In this document: piece after piece, positions 43,581 through 53,039 of the stretch
How the letters are laid out: the number at the start of each line of letters is the position of its first letter
Position numbering within the stretch: position 1 is the stretch's first letter
Source of the DNA: Shewanella gaetbuli
GTDB lineage: Bacteria > Pseudomonadota > Gammaproteobacteria > Enterobacterales > Shewanellaceae
Length of the DNA: 64,000 nt
NCBI RefSeq assembly: GCF_023284065.1
Contig: NZ_JAKIKP010000007.1
Coordinates: forward strand, 124,001-188,000
Reading direction: 5' to 3'
Notes under the pieces: generated by a model
Database searches by the model: none
The model's input: the letters and a program-made list of their open reading frames with translations, nothing else
What the model was told of the DNA's origin: nothing
Position numbers and translations under genes: made by a program

Positions 43581-43615
43581 AAGTTGCGCTCAAATGGCGA
43601 TTTGATGCGCAACTT
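43581..43615 (-). terminator. Hairpin downstream of galU, probable operon terminator
   Basis: AAGTTGCGCTCAAAT pairs with ATTTGA-T-GCGCAACTT across a 4-base loop, a 15-bp stem with one bulged base. It lies about 100 bases after the galU stop on the minus strand and is followed by a weak T-rich stretch (AACTTTTACTT). It also lies just upstream of the tRNA promoter, so it would separate the two units. Confidence 0.55.
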
Positions 43616-43713
43616 GGTGATAAATTATTAAAAATTAAATTTATCACTATGGCGATATTCTACTAACTTAGTCGTAATCTAACTAAGTCATAACCTAACT
43701 AAGCCACAATAGC

Positions 43714-44601
43714 CTAGTTTTGTTCTATCAACGCAATCAGTTCTTTTTTGAATACATCACCAAGCTTAGGGTCATGCAAGCCATATTCTACAAAGGCTTT
43801 CATGTAACCAAGTTTATCGCCACAGTCGTGTGATTTGCCCGTCATATTGAATGCTTCAACCGTATCAGAAGCAATTAACATATCAATTGCATCAGTTAGC
43901 TGAATTTCATCACCAGCCCCTGGTGGTGTACGTTCAAGCAGTTCCCAAATTTTTTCAGATAACACATAACGTCCAACCACCGCTAAGTTAGAAGGTGCTT
44001 GTTCTTTTTTGGGCTTTTCGACCATTTTAGCTATTTGTGCAGATTGTCCAGGAATAATATCTTCCCCGTTACAGTCTGCAATACCATATTTATGCACTTG
44101 ATCCTCAGGAACAGGAGCAACCATAATTTGGCTTGCATCGATTTCTTTAAAGCGGGCAATCATTGAAGCTAAGTTTTCAGTGCGTTGATCTGCCGAATAG
44201 CTATCTAAAATAACATCTGGCAATACCACAGCAAATGGGTTTTCACCAATACAAGGTTTAGCACACAATACCGCGTGGCCTAAGCCTTTTGCTTCACCTT
44301 GACGCACATGCATAATGGTGACATTTTTAGGGCAAATTGACTGAACTTCATGCAACAACTGTCTCTTAACCCGTTTTTCTAGCGTTGATTCAAGCTCGTA
44401 TGATTTATCAAAATGGTTTTCAATGGCATTTTTACTGGCATGAGTCACTAATACAATTTCAGTAATCCCCGCACTCACACATTCATCAACAATGTACTGA
44501 ATTAACGGTTTATCCACTAAAGGCAACATTTCTTTGGGTATAGCTTTTGTTGCTGGCAACATTCGCGTTCCAAGGCCGGCTACTGGTATCACTACTTTCA
44601 T
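43714..44601 (-). CDS. galU: UTP-glucose-1-phosphate uridylyltransferase
   Basis: The 295-residue enzyme makes UDP-glucose from glucose-1-phosphate and UTP. The nucleotide-binding signature [19 protein letters not shown] lies at residues 9-27, followed by [18 protein letters not shown] and MVEKP are further GalU marks. The length is usual for the family. It is the last gene of the exopolysaccharide operon, 33 bases after the ligase-type gene, and supplies the glucose donor for the initiating transferase and for other sugar nucleotides. Confidence 0.95.
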   Translation of the reverse strand: MKVVIPVAGLGTRMLPATKAIPKEMLPLVDKPLIQYIVDECVSAGITEIVLVTHASKNAIENHFDKSYELESTLEKRVKRQLLHEVQSICPKNVTIMHVRQGEAKGLGHAVLCAKPCIGENPFAVVLPDVILDSYSADQRTENLASMIARFKEIDASQIMVAPVPEDQVHKYGIADCNGEDIIPGQSAQIAKMVEKPKKEQAPSNLAVVGRYVLSEKIWELLERTPPGAGDEIQLTDAIDMLIASDTVEAFNMTGKSHDCGDKLGYMKAFVEYGLHDPKLGDVFKKELIALIEQN

Positions 44602-44634
44602 AAAAAGTCCTTATTTTTAAAGTTTAATAATCTA

Positions 44635-45975
44635 TTAATTCGTTATCTTTGTTGTGGGTAAATAGCGAACCTGCCAACACAAAGTTAATATGGTAATGAA
44701 TAATAAGGTATTGGCGGGTGCTTGTAGATTAAAGTCGACCGAAATATGAATAAGCATAAACAAAATAGCCATCGCACAACCATACGCTATGCCTTTGTAA
44801 AACTTATTATTCCGTAGGTACATTGTTCTGCAAGCTAACCACAGCGCATATATCAGCCAAAACCCCAGCAGCACGGTAATAATGACGCCATACTCTACTA
44901 AAAATTGTATATATTCATTATGAGCATGGTCATAAAACCCTGAGTAAAACTGAGGTTGGTAATTTTGGAATATGGCGTAAAAGCTGCCACCGCCAGTACC
45001 GGTTAATAAGTGTTCTTTGATGATGGGAATACTATCAATCACCACTTGGTCACGGGTTTCAGCGGCAAAGCTGGTATCTGCAATCCGTTGTTTTACCTTT
45101 TCAACACCAAATATTGAGCCAACAATAATTAAATCAAGAATAAAAATGCTGATAACTAATGGTTTTAAGTAGGTTGGCGGGCGGCGATAAATCACTAACG
45201 CCAATATTGACATCACTCCTAATGCGGTAAAAAAGCCTGCATTACCCATTCTTGAACGACTTAAAATAAGTCCAATCACCATAATGATGATCGATAATCT
45301 TAATATCAATTTTCGGCTAAATAAGGTTGATAATGCTGACACTAAAAGCTTAGAAATATCGAACTCAGACTTATGAGTTTTAAGCTCAGACACTAACCAA
45401 CCAAAGGCGATACATAAACATAAGCCTAAATAGTTAGCAAAGTGATTTTGATATACAAAAGACCCACGGGCTCGGTCACCGTCGGCGTAACCAAATATTG
45501 GCGAAGCCTCTAACGCTAACAAATTTAAAATTGTACCGTATGATGCCTGTAAGCAACCTGAAATAATTATCGCCACCAGCAACCAACGTAAATGACGCTC
45601 AGATTGACAGTATTCACTTATCAACACCGCAAACACTAAATAGGCCACTGACTTTAATATTTGCTGGCTAGTTTGGTAACTGTCTACCGTTGCAATGGCT
45701 GGCACCCACTCAAGCATTTGCAAACACAAATAACCGATTAACAGCAAATATGGCAACACTATTTGTTTTTGCCAACGGTAAGTTACCAACAAACTGTTAT
45801 AGCGATAACAATTCACCAAATGCAAAATGCCTAGGCTAAAAATCATTAGCTCTAATAATGACAACGCCCAAATTCGGTTACTTCCCAAAGGAATGGGTGC
45901 CCAAATTAAAATACTACACAGCAACACCACCACAATATGATTTAGCCTTTGTGAGCGTACAACATTATGACCCAT
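44635..45975 (-). CDS. O-antigen ligase/polymerase family membrane protein (Wzy_C)
   Basis: The 446-residue protein has about ten to twelve membrane helices. The Wzy_C signature is present: a long periplasmic loop containing TGTGGGSFYAIFQNY and DHAHNEYIQFLVEYG, preceded by SRSRMGNAGF. Such proteins join or polymerise glycans on undecaprenyl carriers. A separate Wzy-type gene exists at 55,923, so this one may act as a ligase or as a second polymerase. Its start overlaps the upstream gene's stop by one base. Confidence 0.85.
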   Translation of the reverse strand: MGHNVVRSQRLNHIVVVLLCSILIWAPIPLGSNRIWALSLLELMIFSLGILHLVNCYRYNSLLVTYRWQKQIVLPYLLLIGYLCLQMLEWVPAIATVDSYQTSQQILKSVAYLVFAVLISEYCQSERHLRWLLVAIIISGCLQASYGTILNLLALEASPIFGYADGDRARGSFVYQNHFANYLGLCLCIAFGWLVSELKTHKSEFDISKLLVSALSTLFSRKLILRLSIIIMVIGLILSRSRMGNAGFFTALGVMSILALVIYRRPPTYLKPLVISIFILDLIIVGSIFGVEKVKQRIADTSFAAETRDQVVIDSIPIIKEHLLTGTGGGSFYAIFQNYQPQFYSGFYDHAHNEYIQFLVEYGVIITVLLGFWLIYALWLACRTMYLRNNKFYKGIAYGCAMAILFMLIHISVDFNLQAPANTLLFITILTLCWQVRYLPTTKITN

Positions 45976-46823
45976 TACGACGGCTCACTTACTGATGCAT
46001 TTTCATCAGATACAGGTTGAGTATTACTCGATACGGTTACCGGAAAACCCTTACACAAATATTGATTTAACCAACCGACTGAACTTTCTGAAATGGGTTG
46101 TTTTTGAAATTTAATATATAAACACACGGTTTTTTCAAGTTGATATGTCGTTACTAAATCTTTAAAAGCAGATCGCATTTTCCAATCAGTCTGGGCGGCC
46201 AAAACAGAAGTTTTTAAAATATACTGTTTCTGATGACCATCTAACTGTTGCCAATTAGCCAAACCTATTGCCAGCGTTTGCCGAATCACGTCTGGAGAAT
46301 AAGGCCCGTACTTGGCCGCTAATTGTAAATACGGCCATGCTTTAGCTAAGTCTTGCTGAATAAAGGCCAAGTTGTAGGCATAGTCACTGTAGGCATTGGG
46401 CCATACTGTGCGTAATGCAATTGCTTGTTGATATAGCTGATTAAACTTATCGTTATTGGCCACGGCAAAACCCGCATGAATGCCCCACTCCATCACTTTG
46501 GCTTGGGTTAACAAATAATGGGGGTTATTACCGTCAATACTCGCGGCATAGTCGCTGGCTAATAAAGCATTGGAATATTGTAATTCATCGATAGCTTTAC
46601 CAGACTGCCATTGGTCAAGATAATAATTAGATTTGAAATGGTAAGCACTAGCGATACCTTTTTGAAATAAAAAAGGCAGTAAACAAAGCAAGCACACAAT
46701 AAAGCCTGCATAAACAAAGCGTCTAAAGGTGAGCTTGCTAAGTTTAAGCTTACTGGGTTTAAGCTTATTAGCTGAGGTTTGACGTACTGTAGAAGTTGTC
46801 GATTTATGGTGGGACAATGTCAC
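45975..46823 (-). CDS. VpsP-like accessory protein of exopolysaccharide synthesis
   Basis: The 282-residue protein has one membrane helix near 35-55 (RFVYAGFIVCLLCLLPFLF) after a basic cytoplasmic tail. A periplasmic helical region rich in Trp, Tyr and Ala follows and looks TPR-like (AYNLAFIQQDLAKAWPYL). It resembles the VpsP family that accompanies ligase genes in Vibrio and Shewanella clusters; I recall this rather than having tested it. It overlaps the ligase gene by one base. Confidence 0.6.
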   Translation of the reverse strand: MTLSHHKSTTSTVRQTSANKLKPSKLKLSKLTFRRFVYAGFIVCLLCLLPFLFQKGIASAYHFKSNYYLDQWQSGKAIDELQYSNALLASDYAASIDGNNPHYLLTQAKVMEWGIHAGFAVANNDKFNQLYQQAIALRTVWPNAYSDYAYNLAFIQQDLAKAWPYLQLAAKYGPYSPDVIRQTLAIGLANWQQLDGHQKQYILKTSVLAAQTDWKMRSAFKDLVTTYQLEKTVCLYIKFQKQPISESSVGWLNQYLCKGFPVTVSSNTQPVSDENASVSEPS

Positions 46824-46881
46824 AATTCCATGTGGATGAATGTTAAAAACTAATGTTGAATAACTCAGATATTCAATCTAA

Positions 46882-47613
46882 TCATATAGCTGCTTCAAAA
46901 AGCGCATCTGAAATCCTTTTAGGCGTTGAATACAACAGCTTTTCAGCATACTCGCTATTAACTCGTTGCTCAGTTATATCAAACGCCTGCTGTAATTTTG
47001 GCGGTCTGCGCTTAATAGAATGGCAGTCAGAAGCAATAATTGAATACAACTGCTGCGATATCCATTGCTGACTTAACGCCAAAGGTTTTTCACCCATGTC
47101 ACCCAGTAACGATGCGGCGGTTAATTGAAACAAACAGCCTTGTTTTACAAAAGGGTTAATCCTATCTGGATGAGCTTGTAATTCCCTATTACGCTCAGGA
47201 TGAGCAATCATACAAATAATGTCTTGCTGTTTAAGCCAGTTAATCAATTTATCGGTACCGGGCAAAATGTGACTGCTAGGTAACTCTAGTAACAACACAT
47301 TTTTATTATCGTATTGGCCAATAAAAGGCAGTTTACCTTGTTCAGCTAACATCATAATTTCAGGGCAAATGCGCACTTCAGCAGCAGCCCGAATATCTAC
47401 TTTATTATCTGCAGGTAAATTAGCCTGTAATAATTGATAAGCCGCAGTTATTTTAGCTAAATCGTTATCAAAAATACCTAGGTGAATATGCGGGGTAGCC
47501 ACCATTCTGGTTACCCCTTGTTGTTGCGCTAATTCAATTAACGTTAGGGCTTCATCTATCGATTTAGCCCCATCGTCAATATTAGGCAAAATATGACAAT
47601 GCAAATCAATCAT
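46882..47613 (-). CDS. CpsB/CapC-type tyrosine-protein phosphatase (PHP family)
   Basis: The 243-residue protein is a manganese-dependent PHP phosphatase. Metal-binding motifs are MIDLHCHILPNIDDG (1-15), ATPHIH near 40, AHPERN near 138 and ASDCHS near 195. It would dephosphorylate the C-terminal tyrosines of the Wzc-type kinase encoded immediately upstream (8-base gap), which controls polymerisation and export of the polysaccharide. Confidence 0.9.
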   Translation of the reverse strand: MIDLHCHILPNIDDGAKSIDEALTLIELAQQQGVTRMVATPHIHLGIFDNDLAKITAAYQLLQANLPADNKVDIRAAAEVRICPEIMMLAEQGKLPFIGQYDNKNVLLLELPSSHILPGTDKLINWLKQQDIICMIAHPERNRELQAHPDRINPFVKQGCLFQLTAASLLGDMGEKPLALSQQWISQQLYSIIASDCHSIKRRPPKLQQAFDITEQRVNSEYAEKLLYSTPKRISDALFEAAI

Positions 47614-47621
47614 AGGTGTTA

Positions 47622-49862
47622 TTAGGCACTCTTTTTATGGTCAACTGCATTAGGGTTAATTGTTGTGACATCTTTAATCGTGTAATCGCTTCCGTAAGCT
47701 TGATAATAACTATATTGATCATCGTTATATCTAGCATCTTTGGCACAAAACTGATTTAAAATCACCCCTAACACTTTACCACGAGCCTGATTCAATTTAG
47801 CTAAGGTAAGCCTTACAGCCTCGTTACGGCTATGGGCGGTTTTTACTACCACAACACAAGCATCACAATGCGCAGAAATCACTAATGCATCACTTACCGC
47901 ATGTACTGGCGGGGTATCTATAATAATTTTACTATAGGTCTTTTTAAGTTCGGTCAATAACTCTGCAAATTTACCAGAAGATAATAACTCTTGTGGATTC
48001 AACGGAATCGCCCCCGCAGGCATCACATCTACGTTGTTTTTAACCTCACTCACAATACAGTTTTCTAATGCGTCTGTACCGGCAAGTACGTTTGCTAAAC
48101 CGGGTTGATAATTAGGTAGTCCAAAACGCATACCTAAGCTTGATTTACGCAAGTCGCCATCAATAATTAACACTTTTTCCATGGCGGCATAGGCAAATGC
48201 TAAGTTCATCGAAGTGGTAGTTTTACCTTCATTAGGAATTGAAGACGTTACCTCAATAGTTTGCAGTTGCTCTCCCATTGCCATAAGTGAAATAGAGGTT
48301 CTAATGGTTCTTACAGACTCGGCATGTATGGGGTTGTCTTTGTCAAAAAAGGCAAAGTTAATATCGTCAAAAGTAGCTTTTTTATGCGCTTTAGGAATAA
48401 AGCCTAATGCACGTTGCGATAATTGTTTTTCAACATCATCTGAAGTTTTAACCGTGTCGTTAAGGGCATCTAAAATTAATACCACAACCACGCCCAAGCC
48501 TAAGCTAGCAATAAAGGCCAATATAACAATCACTTTCTTTTTAGGTTTAACGGGTTTTAACGGCACAACGGCGCGGTCAGTAAAACGCGCTACAGGAGAG
48601 TCAAAATCCCCCGTTACTTCTGTTTCTTTTTGGCGGGCTAAAAAGCTTTCAAATAATTGCTGATTGGTATCAACCTCACGCAGTAAGCGGCGGTAATCAG
48701 TATCAATGGTGCTTAAGTTTTGGAAAGACCCTTTAGACTGATTAAATTGTTGCTGCAAATTGGCCAGTTTACGTGCTGCGGTTTGTGCTTCTTCTTCAAT
48801 ACCTTGAATCAGTTTAGCTATTTGTGAAGATAAGTTTTTCTGTACCGATTGCAATTCAGCATTAGCGGCAATCATTTTAGGGTGTTTAGGGCCATAAATT
48901 TGTTGAAGCTCAGACACTTTACGCTCAACTAAAATCACTTCACGTTTTACGTTTTGAATTGAAGGATGCGCCGTTACTTCTGGCAAGCTTTCTAATCGGC
49001 TTACATCAGATGTGCCGTACTTTTGCACCACCTCAATAAAACTATCGGCCTGTGCTTTACGTGAACGAGCTAATGCAATTTCGTCAGTTAATCGCTCTAA
49101 CTCTTTTGCATCTAAAGCGGTAACCCCTTCAACATCTACCAAGCCATTGTTTACTTTAAACTGTTCAAGCCTGTCTTCTGACTCATCCAACTTTAAGCGT
49201 AACTCTTCTAAACGACCACCTAACCACACATTGGCTTTTTGGTTAATACCTAATTTGGCTTCTAATTGGCTTAAAATGTAAGTATCACCAATGGCATTTG
49301 ACACCAATGCGGCTAATTCAGGGTCAGAGCTTTCATAGCTAATATTAACCAACTGGGTTTTTCTAACCGGAGATACATTAATGCCTTTAGCAAAACCATC
49401 AATCAGGTTCTGTTTAATAATGGCACTATTATCATTAGGCGAGTCAACCATTTCAGTAGGGATAAAGTTTAAAGAAGACTTTATTTGGCTTAGTAAGCTA
49501 GGAGGCTGATTAAATGCAGGGTGATTAATTAAATCTAATTCATTAAACACTCGCTCAGCAATTGAGCGTGACTTAATAATTTCAAACTGAGTTAAATAGT
49601 ATTCTTGCTGGCCAGAGTTAATACCATAAACTTCATCAATACCAATAGCTTTAGCTTGTTCTGACTCGATTAACAAAGTGGAGTTGGCGCTGTAGATTGG
49701 CGTCATGCTTAACACAACAAATACCACTAAGGCCGTGACTAATAAAGCAAAGGTTAAAATTCGCCATTTGAATTTAAGCACCGGCTGAACAAGCTTCTTG
49801 AAATCAATTAATTGCTCTAACTGAACCGCTTTATCATTATTAATATTATTATTTGCAATCAT
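47622..49862 (-). CDS. wzc: Wzc-type tyrosine kinase and polysaccharide co-polymerase
   Basis: The 746-residue inner-membrane protein has a Wzz domain (about 15-110) with a first membrane helix near 34-55, a long periplasmic coiled coil, a second membrane helix near 440-462, and a cytoplasmic BY-kinase domain. Kinase motifs are SSIPNEGKTTT (Walker A), IIDGDLRK (Walker A') and IIDTPPV (Walker B). The C-terminus has a tyrosine cluster (YNDDQYSYYQAYGSDY) for autophosphorylation. It is abutted by the Wza-like gene and followed by the phosphatase. Confidence 0.95.
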   Translation of the reverse strand: MIANNNINNDKAVQLEQLIDFKKLVQPVLKFKWRILTFALLVTALVVFVVLSMTPIYSANSTLLIESEQAKAIGIDEVYGINSGQQEYYLTQFEIIKSRSIAERVFNELDLINHPAFNQPPSLLSQIKSSLNFIPTEMVDSPNDNSAIIKQNLIDGFAKGINVSPVRKTQLVNISYESSDPELAALVSNAIGDTYILSQLEAKLGINQKANVWLGGRLEELRLKLDESEDRLEQFKVNNGLVDVEGVTALDAKELERLTDEIALARSRKAQADSFIEVVQKYGTSDVSRLESLPEVTAHPSIQNVKREVILVERKVSELQQIYGPKHPKMIAANAELQSVQKNLSSQIAKLIQGIEEEAQTAARKLANLQQQFNQSKGSFQNLSTIDTDYRRLLREVDTNQQLFESFLARQKETEVTGDFDSPVARFTDRAVVPLKPVKPKKKVIVILAFIASLGLGVVVVLILDALNDTVKTSDDVEKQLSQRALGFIPKAHKKATFDDINFAFFDKDNPIHAESVRTIRTSISLMAMGEQLQTIEVTSSIPNEGKTTTSMNLAFAYAAMEKVLIIDGDLRKSSLGMRFGLPNYQPGLANVLAGTDALENCIVSEVKNNVDVMPAGAIPLNPQELLSSGKFAELLTELKKTYSKIIIDTPPVHAVSDALVISAHCDACVVVVKTAHSRNEAVRLTLAKLNQARGKVLGVILNQFCAKDARYNDDQYSYYQAYGSDYTIKDVTTINPNAVDHKKSA

Positions 49863-50405
49863 TTAGAAGAATCTCTGCTCAATCGTAATGGTGTCGCCAG
49901 CACTAATTTTGCTGTTAATGGTGCCTTGTTCGGTGGTGATTTTAGTGCCTTCACGAGAAATAAGTATTTTTTCTTGTGAGGCTCTTTCCGTTAAACCACC
50001 CGCTAAGGCAATGGCCTGATTAACCGTCATCCCCGGCTGATACGGGTAGCCCCCAGGCTTTTTAACCTCACCATGAATATAAAACGGACGATACTCTACC
50101 ATACCCACATATACGCTAGGCTCGACAAAGTAGTCACCTTTAAGTCCGTCATAAATCAGTTTTTCAACTTGCTTAATGGTTAGGCCGTTTAAGGTCAACG
50201 AACCTAAAAACGGATAATTAATGGTGCCACTATTGGTTACTTGGGTTTCTAAAGTGAGTTCTTCCTCACCATAAACTTGAATAATAATTGTGTCACCCGC
50301 ACCCAGGCGGTAACTGTCATTTATTACCACGGCTTCATCTGCTTTTGCAGTAAAGCAACACAGTAAAACAATAAAACTACAACAATATGAAAAATACTTG
50401 ATCAT
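49863..50405 (-). CDS. Short Wza-like polysaccharide export protein
   Basis: The 180-residue protein has a signal peptide (MIKYFSYCCSFIVLLCCF, then AKA), a Poly_export domain (YRLGAGDTIIIQVYGEEEL, about 32-110) and one SLBB-type domain (YIHGEVKKPGGYPYQPGMTV). It lacks the C-terminal outer-membrane helix of full-length Wza, so it cannot form the outer-membrane pore by itself. The beta-barrel protein encoded just upstream (12-base gap) may provide it. Confidence 0.88.
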   Translation of the reverse strand: MIKYFSYCCSFIVLLCCFTAKADEAVVINDSYRLGAGDTIIIQVYGEEELTLETQVTNSGTINYPFLGSLTLNGLTIKQVEKLIYDGLKGDYFVEPSVYVGMVEYRPFYIHGEVKKPGGYPYQPGMTVNQAIALAGGLTERASQEKILISREGTKITTEQGTINSKISAGDTITIEQRFF

Positions 50406-50417
50406 TATTTACCCGAA

Positions 50418-51617
50418 CTACAGTGTCATTTCAGCAGTTAAAAAATATACATTACGGTCGTATTCATAACGTTGCTCGGTAGATGAGTTATCAGAAATAT
50501 CGACCCCCGCTTTTAAAGTCACCCAACGTAAAATTGAAAAATTAACCGATGCGGTATACATGTTGCTGATATCTTCACGTTCTATCCCCGTATAATCATC
50601 AACGCTACGGTTATAAGCTAAAGTCGTCCCAATTAACTCACTCCAGTCATGGTCCCATTTAAAACCATAAGTGGTTGCACGAACATAATCACCAAAAGCA
50701 TTAGGGTCTTTACTGCTGCTACCAGTTGAAAAATCAAACTGACTGTAAGTTAAAGGTGTCCAGGTAATTTTGGCATCCCACGCAATACCCGAAAAATCTT
50801 CACGGTCAGCATTATCAAATGACTTTTTCTGATAACCCACTTTAACCGAGCCTTCGGTAGTAGCAGTAGCCTCCCACTCCACACCTAATCGCAGGTCTTG
50901 GGTATTACTATCACGGTCACCAAATGGGTCTTCAACATCATAAGCGGTAGTCGTGTTTTGGTAGTCTAATAAAAGGCTGGTTGAGGCGCGGGTATCGTAA
51001 TAAAACGTGGCACCAAAAATGGCATCGTCATAATTACGATATTGAGTTACGTCTTCAAAGTTTGTGTATTCTTTAGATAAATACTTGGCATTTACACGTA
51101 CTCTGGCTGGTGTTGTGCGGGCGCCATATTCGTAATAACCACCGGCATGGTACATATCAAATTGGTTTGGCTCGTCTTGTAATCCACCAATACCTTCAAA
51201 TATACCGGTACCTCTATCTTCATGGCCATAAATGTACGCAGCATCAACATTTAAACGGTTTGATTGATTAAACTCAACCTCTGCAGCACCACGTAGTAAT
51301 CCATCTAAATAGTTATCGTCAGTACTGTCAAAATAGTTACCGTATTCAAGACCCGCTTCAATGGTATAGGTATTATTGCCATCTAACATTTGTGCTTGAA
51401 TGGCTGGGGTTACCGCTAAAATCCAACTTTCTTGTTGGTCAGTATTGGTGCTGGCAATGTTGTCGTCATACTTTAAACTGGCATTAACGCCAGGGGTTAA
51501 ATCAAAACCTGATTCGGTTTTAATGACACCCGCTTTTTCATCTGCTGCACTTACTTGATAACTTAATGCCATCAGTACCGATGCGGTGACATAATTTAAC
51601 TTAGTAGATAATTTCAT
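50418..51617 (-). CDS. Outer-membrane beta-barrel protein of exopolysaccharide export
   Basis: The 399-residue protein has a signal peptide (about 24 residues ending VSAADE) and alternating amphipathic strands rich in Tyr and Asp throughout, ending in a strand with terminal Leu (FLTAEMTL). This matches the BBP2-type outer-membrane proteins found next to short Wza proteins. It probably forms or assists the outer-membrane exit for the polymer. Confidence 0.82.
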   Translation of the reverse strand: MKLSTKLNYVTASVLMALSYQVSAADEKAGVIKTESGFDLTPGVNASLKYDDNIASTNTDQQESWILAVTPAIQAQMLDGNNTYTIEAGLEYGNYFDSTDDNYLDGLLRGAAEVEFNQSNRLNVDAAYIYGHEDRGTGIFEGIGGLQDEPNQFDMYHAGGYYEYGARTTPARVRVNAKYLSKEYTNFEDVTQYRNYDDAIFGATFYYDTRASTSLLLDYQNTTTAYDVEDPFGDRDSNTQDLRLGVEWEATATTEGSVKVGYQKKSFDNADREDFSGIAWDAKITWTPLTYSQFDFSTGSSSKDPNAFGDYVRATTYGFKWDHDWSELIGTTLAYNRSVDDYTGIEREDISNMYTASVNFSILRWVTLKAGVDISDNSSTEQRYEYDRNVYFLTAEMTL

Positions 51618-51644
51618 AATTAACTCTATCCCTGTAGTTCCATA

Positions 51645-53039
51645 TTAATAGACATTTTTACCAACAAACCCTTTAAATACCGTCATAATGACAATTTTAA
51701 CATCCCACCAGATTGACCAATTACGTATGTAAGCCAAATCAAATTCGATGCGTTTTTCCATTTTATCTAATGTTTCAGTTTCGCCGCGCCAGCCATTAAT
51801 TTGTGCCCAGCCAGTAATGCCCGGTAACACTTTGTGGCGTAACATGTAATAAGTGATTAAGCTGCGGTATTCCTCATTATGCGAAACTGCATGAGGCCTT
51901 GGGCCAACAACAGACATATCGCCCATTAGCACATTAAAAAACTGCGGTAACTCATCAAGAGAAGTGCGACGTAAAAAACCACCCACATTAGTAATTCTGC
52001 TATCATTTTTTCTAGCTTGGGTCACTTTGCCGCCGTTTTCGGTTACGGTCATTGACCTAAACTTCCACACCTTTATTTTTCGGCCATCAAGGCCGTATCT
52101 GTCTTGTTTAAAAATAACTGGGCCAGGAGAATTCAGTTTAATGGCAGCTGCTATTACCAGTAATAAAGGTGACAAACCCACAATGGCTAAAAAGCTAAAC
52201 ACAATATCAAAGCTGCGTTTATAAAAACGCTTCATACCGTTTACTGGAGACTCAAACACACTAATAGTATCAACCTCCCCTACACTACCAATGCGTGCTT
52301 GCATTAAGTTTTTAAGTAAAAAGTCAGGGGTAATTAATACATCAACCGTGGTATTACCCAGCTGTTCAATAATGTCGGCAATACGTTTTTCTGCCACCAT
52401 AGGCAAACAAACATACAGTTTTTGAATTTTCCCAAACTGAGCAATACCAACAGCATCGTTAACACTACCTTTAATTAAGCTAGTTTCTGAACCGCCTAAT
52501 CTTTTAGGCTCACGATCATCATAAAAACCAACAAAATTAAAACCGAGCTCTTGATGTTTTTCAATCTCACGATATAAATGAATACCAGACTGAGTTAGGC
52601 CAACAATAGCAACATTTTGCATACCATAGCCTTTAGCCCGTCTGATGCGTTTTGTTTCTCTGATAATTAATCTTGAGGTAATTAATGACACTGTAGATAA
52701 AGAAAACCAGCCAATTAATACCACTCGTGAGTACGTTTCAGCATATTTCATTAAAAACATAATAAGAATCATGATTAAAAATGCACTTGCCAGCGAAAAC
52801 AACACCAAACGGCACATATGTGAAAACTTACCCAACCGCCAAGAACGGTAAACCCCTACCGACTCACTTAAATAACTAAATAAAAATAAATAAGTTACTA
52901 ACAATAAAAAATAGTCACGGTTAAAAGGAACGTTATAGACATTCAACATAATAAAAAATGATAAAATTACTAAAGCTGAATCTAATAATCGTTGGATAAA
53001 ATTACTTTGATTGTAATTAAAGTTGGATGGTTTATGCAT
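51645..53039 (-). CDS. Undecaprenyl-phosphate sugar phosphotransferase (WbaP/WcaJ type)
   Basis: The 464-residue protein has four or five N-terminal membrane helices, a CoA-binding-like cytoplasmic domain (NVAIVGLTQSG, GFYDDREPKR), one more hydrophobic helix, and the catalytic domain. Motifs are KRSFDIVFSFLAI, SPGPVIFKQDRYG, VWKFRSM, SLDELPQFFNVL and MSVVGPRPH. It transfers a sugar phosphate, probably glucose-1-phosphate, to undecaprenyl phosphate and so starts the repeat unit. It overlaps the phosphomannomutase gene by 8 bases. Confidence 0.93.
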   Translation of the reverse strand: MHKPSNFNYNQSNFIQRLLDSALVILSFFIMLNVYNVPFNRDYFLLLVTYLFLFSYLSESVGVYRSWRLGKFSHMCRLVLFSLASAFLIMILIMFLMKYAETYSRVVLIGWFSLSTVSLITSRLIIRETKRIRRAKGYGMQNVAIVGLTQSGIHLYREIEKHQELGFNFVGFYDDREPKRLGGSETSLIKGSVNDAVGIAQFGKIQKLYVCLPMVAEKRIADIIEQLGNTTVDVLITPDFLLKNLMQARIGSVGEVDTISVFESPVNGMKRFYKRSFDIVFSFLAIVGLSPLLLVIAAAIKLNSPGPVIFKQDRYGLDGRKIKVWKFRSMTVTENGGKVTQARKNDSRITNVGGFLRRTSLDELPQFFNVLMGDMSVVGPRPHAVSHNEEYRSLITYYMLRHKVLPGITGWAQINGWRGETETLDKMEKRIEFDLAYIRNWSIWWDVKIVIMTVFKGFVGKNVY

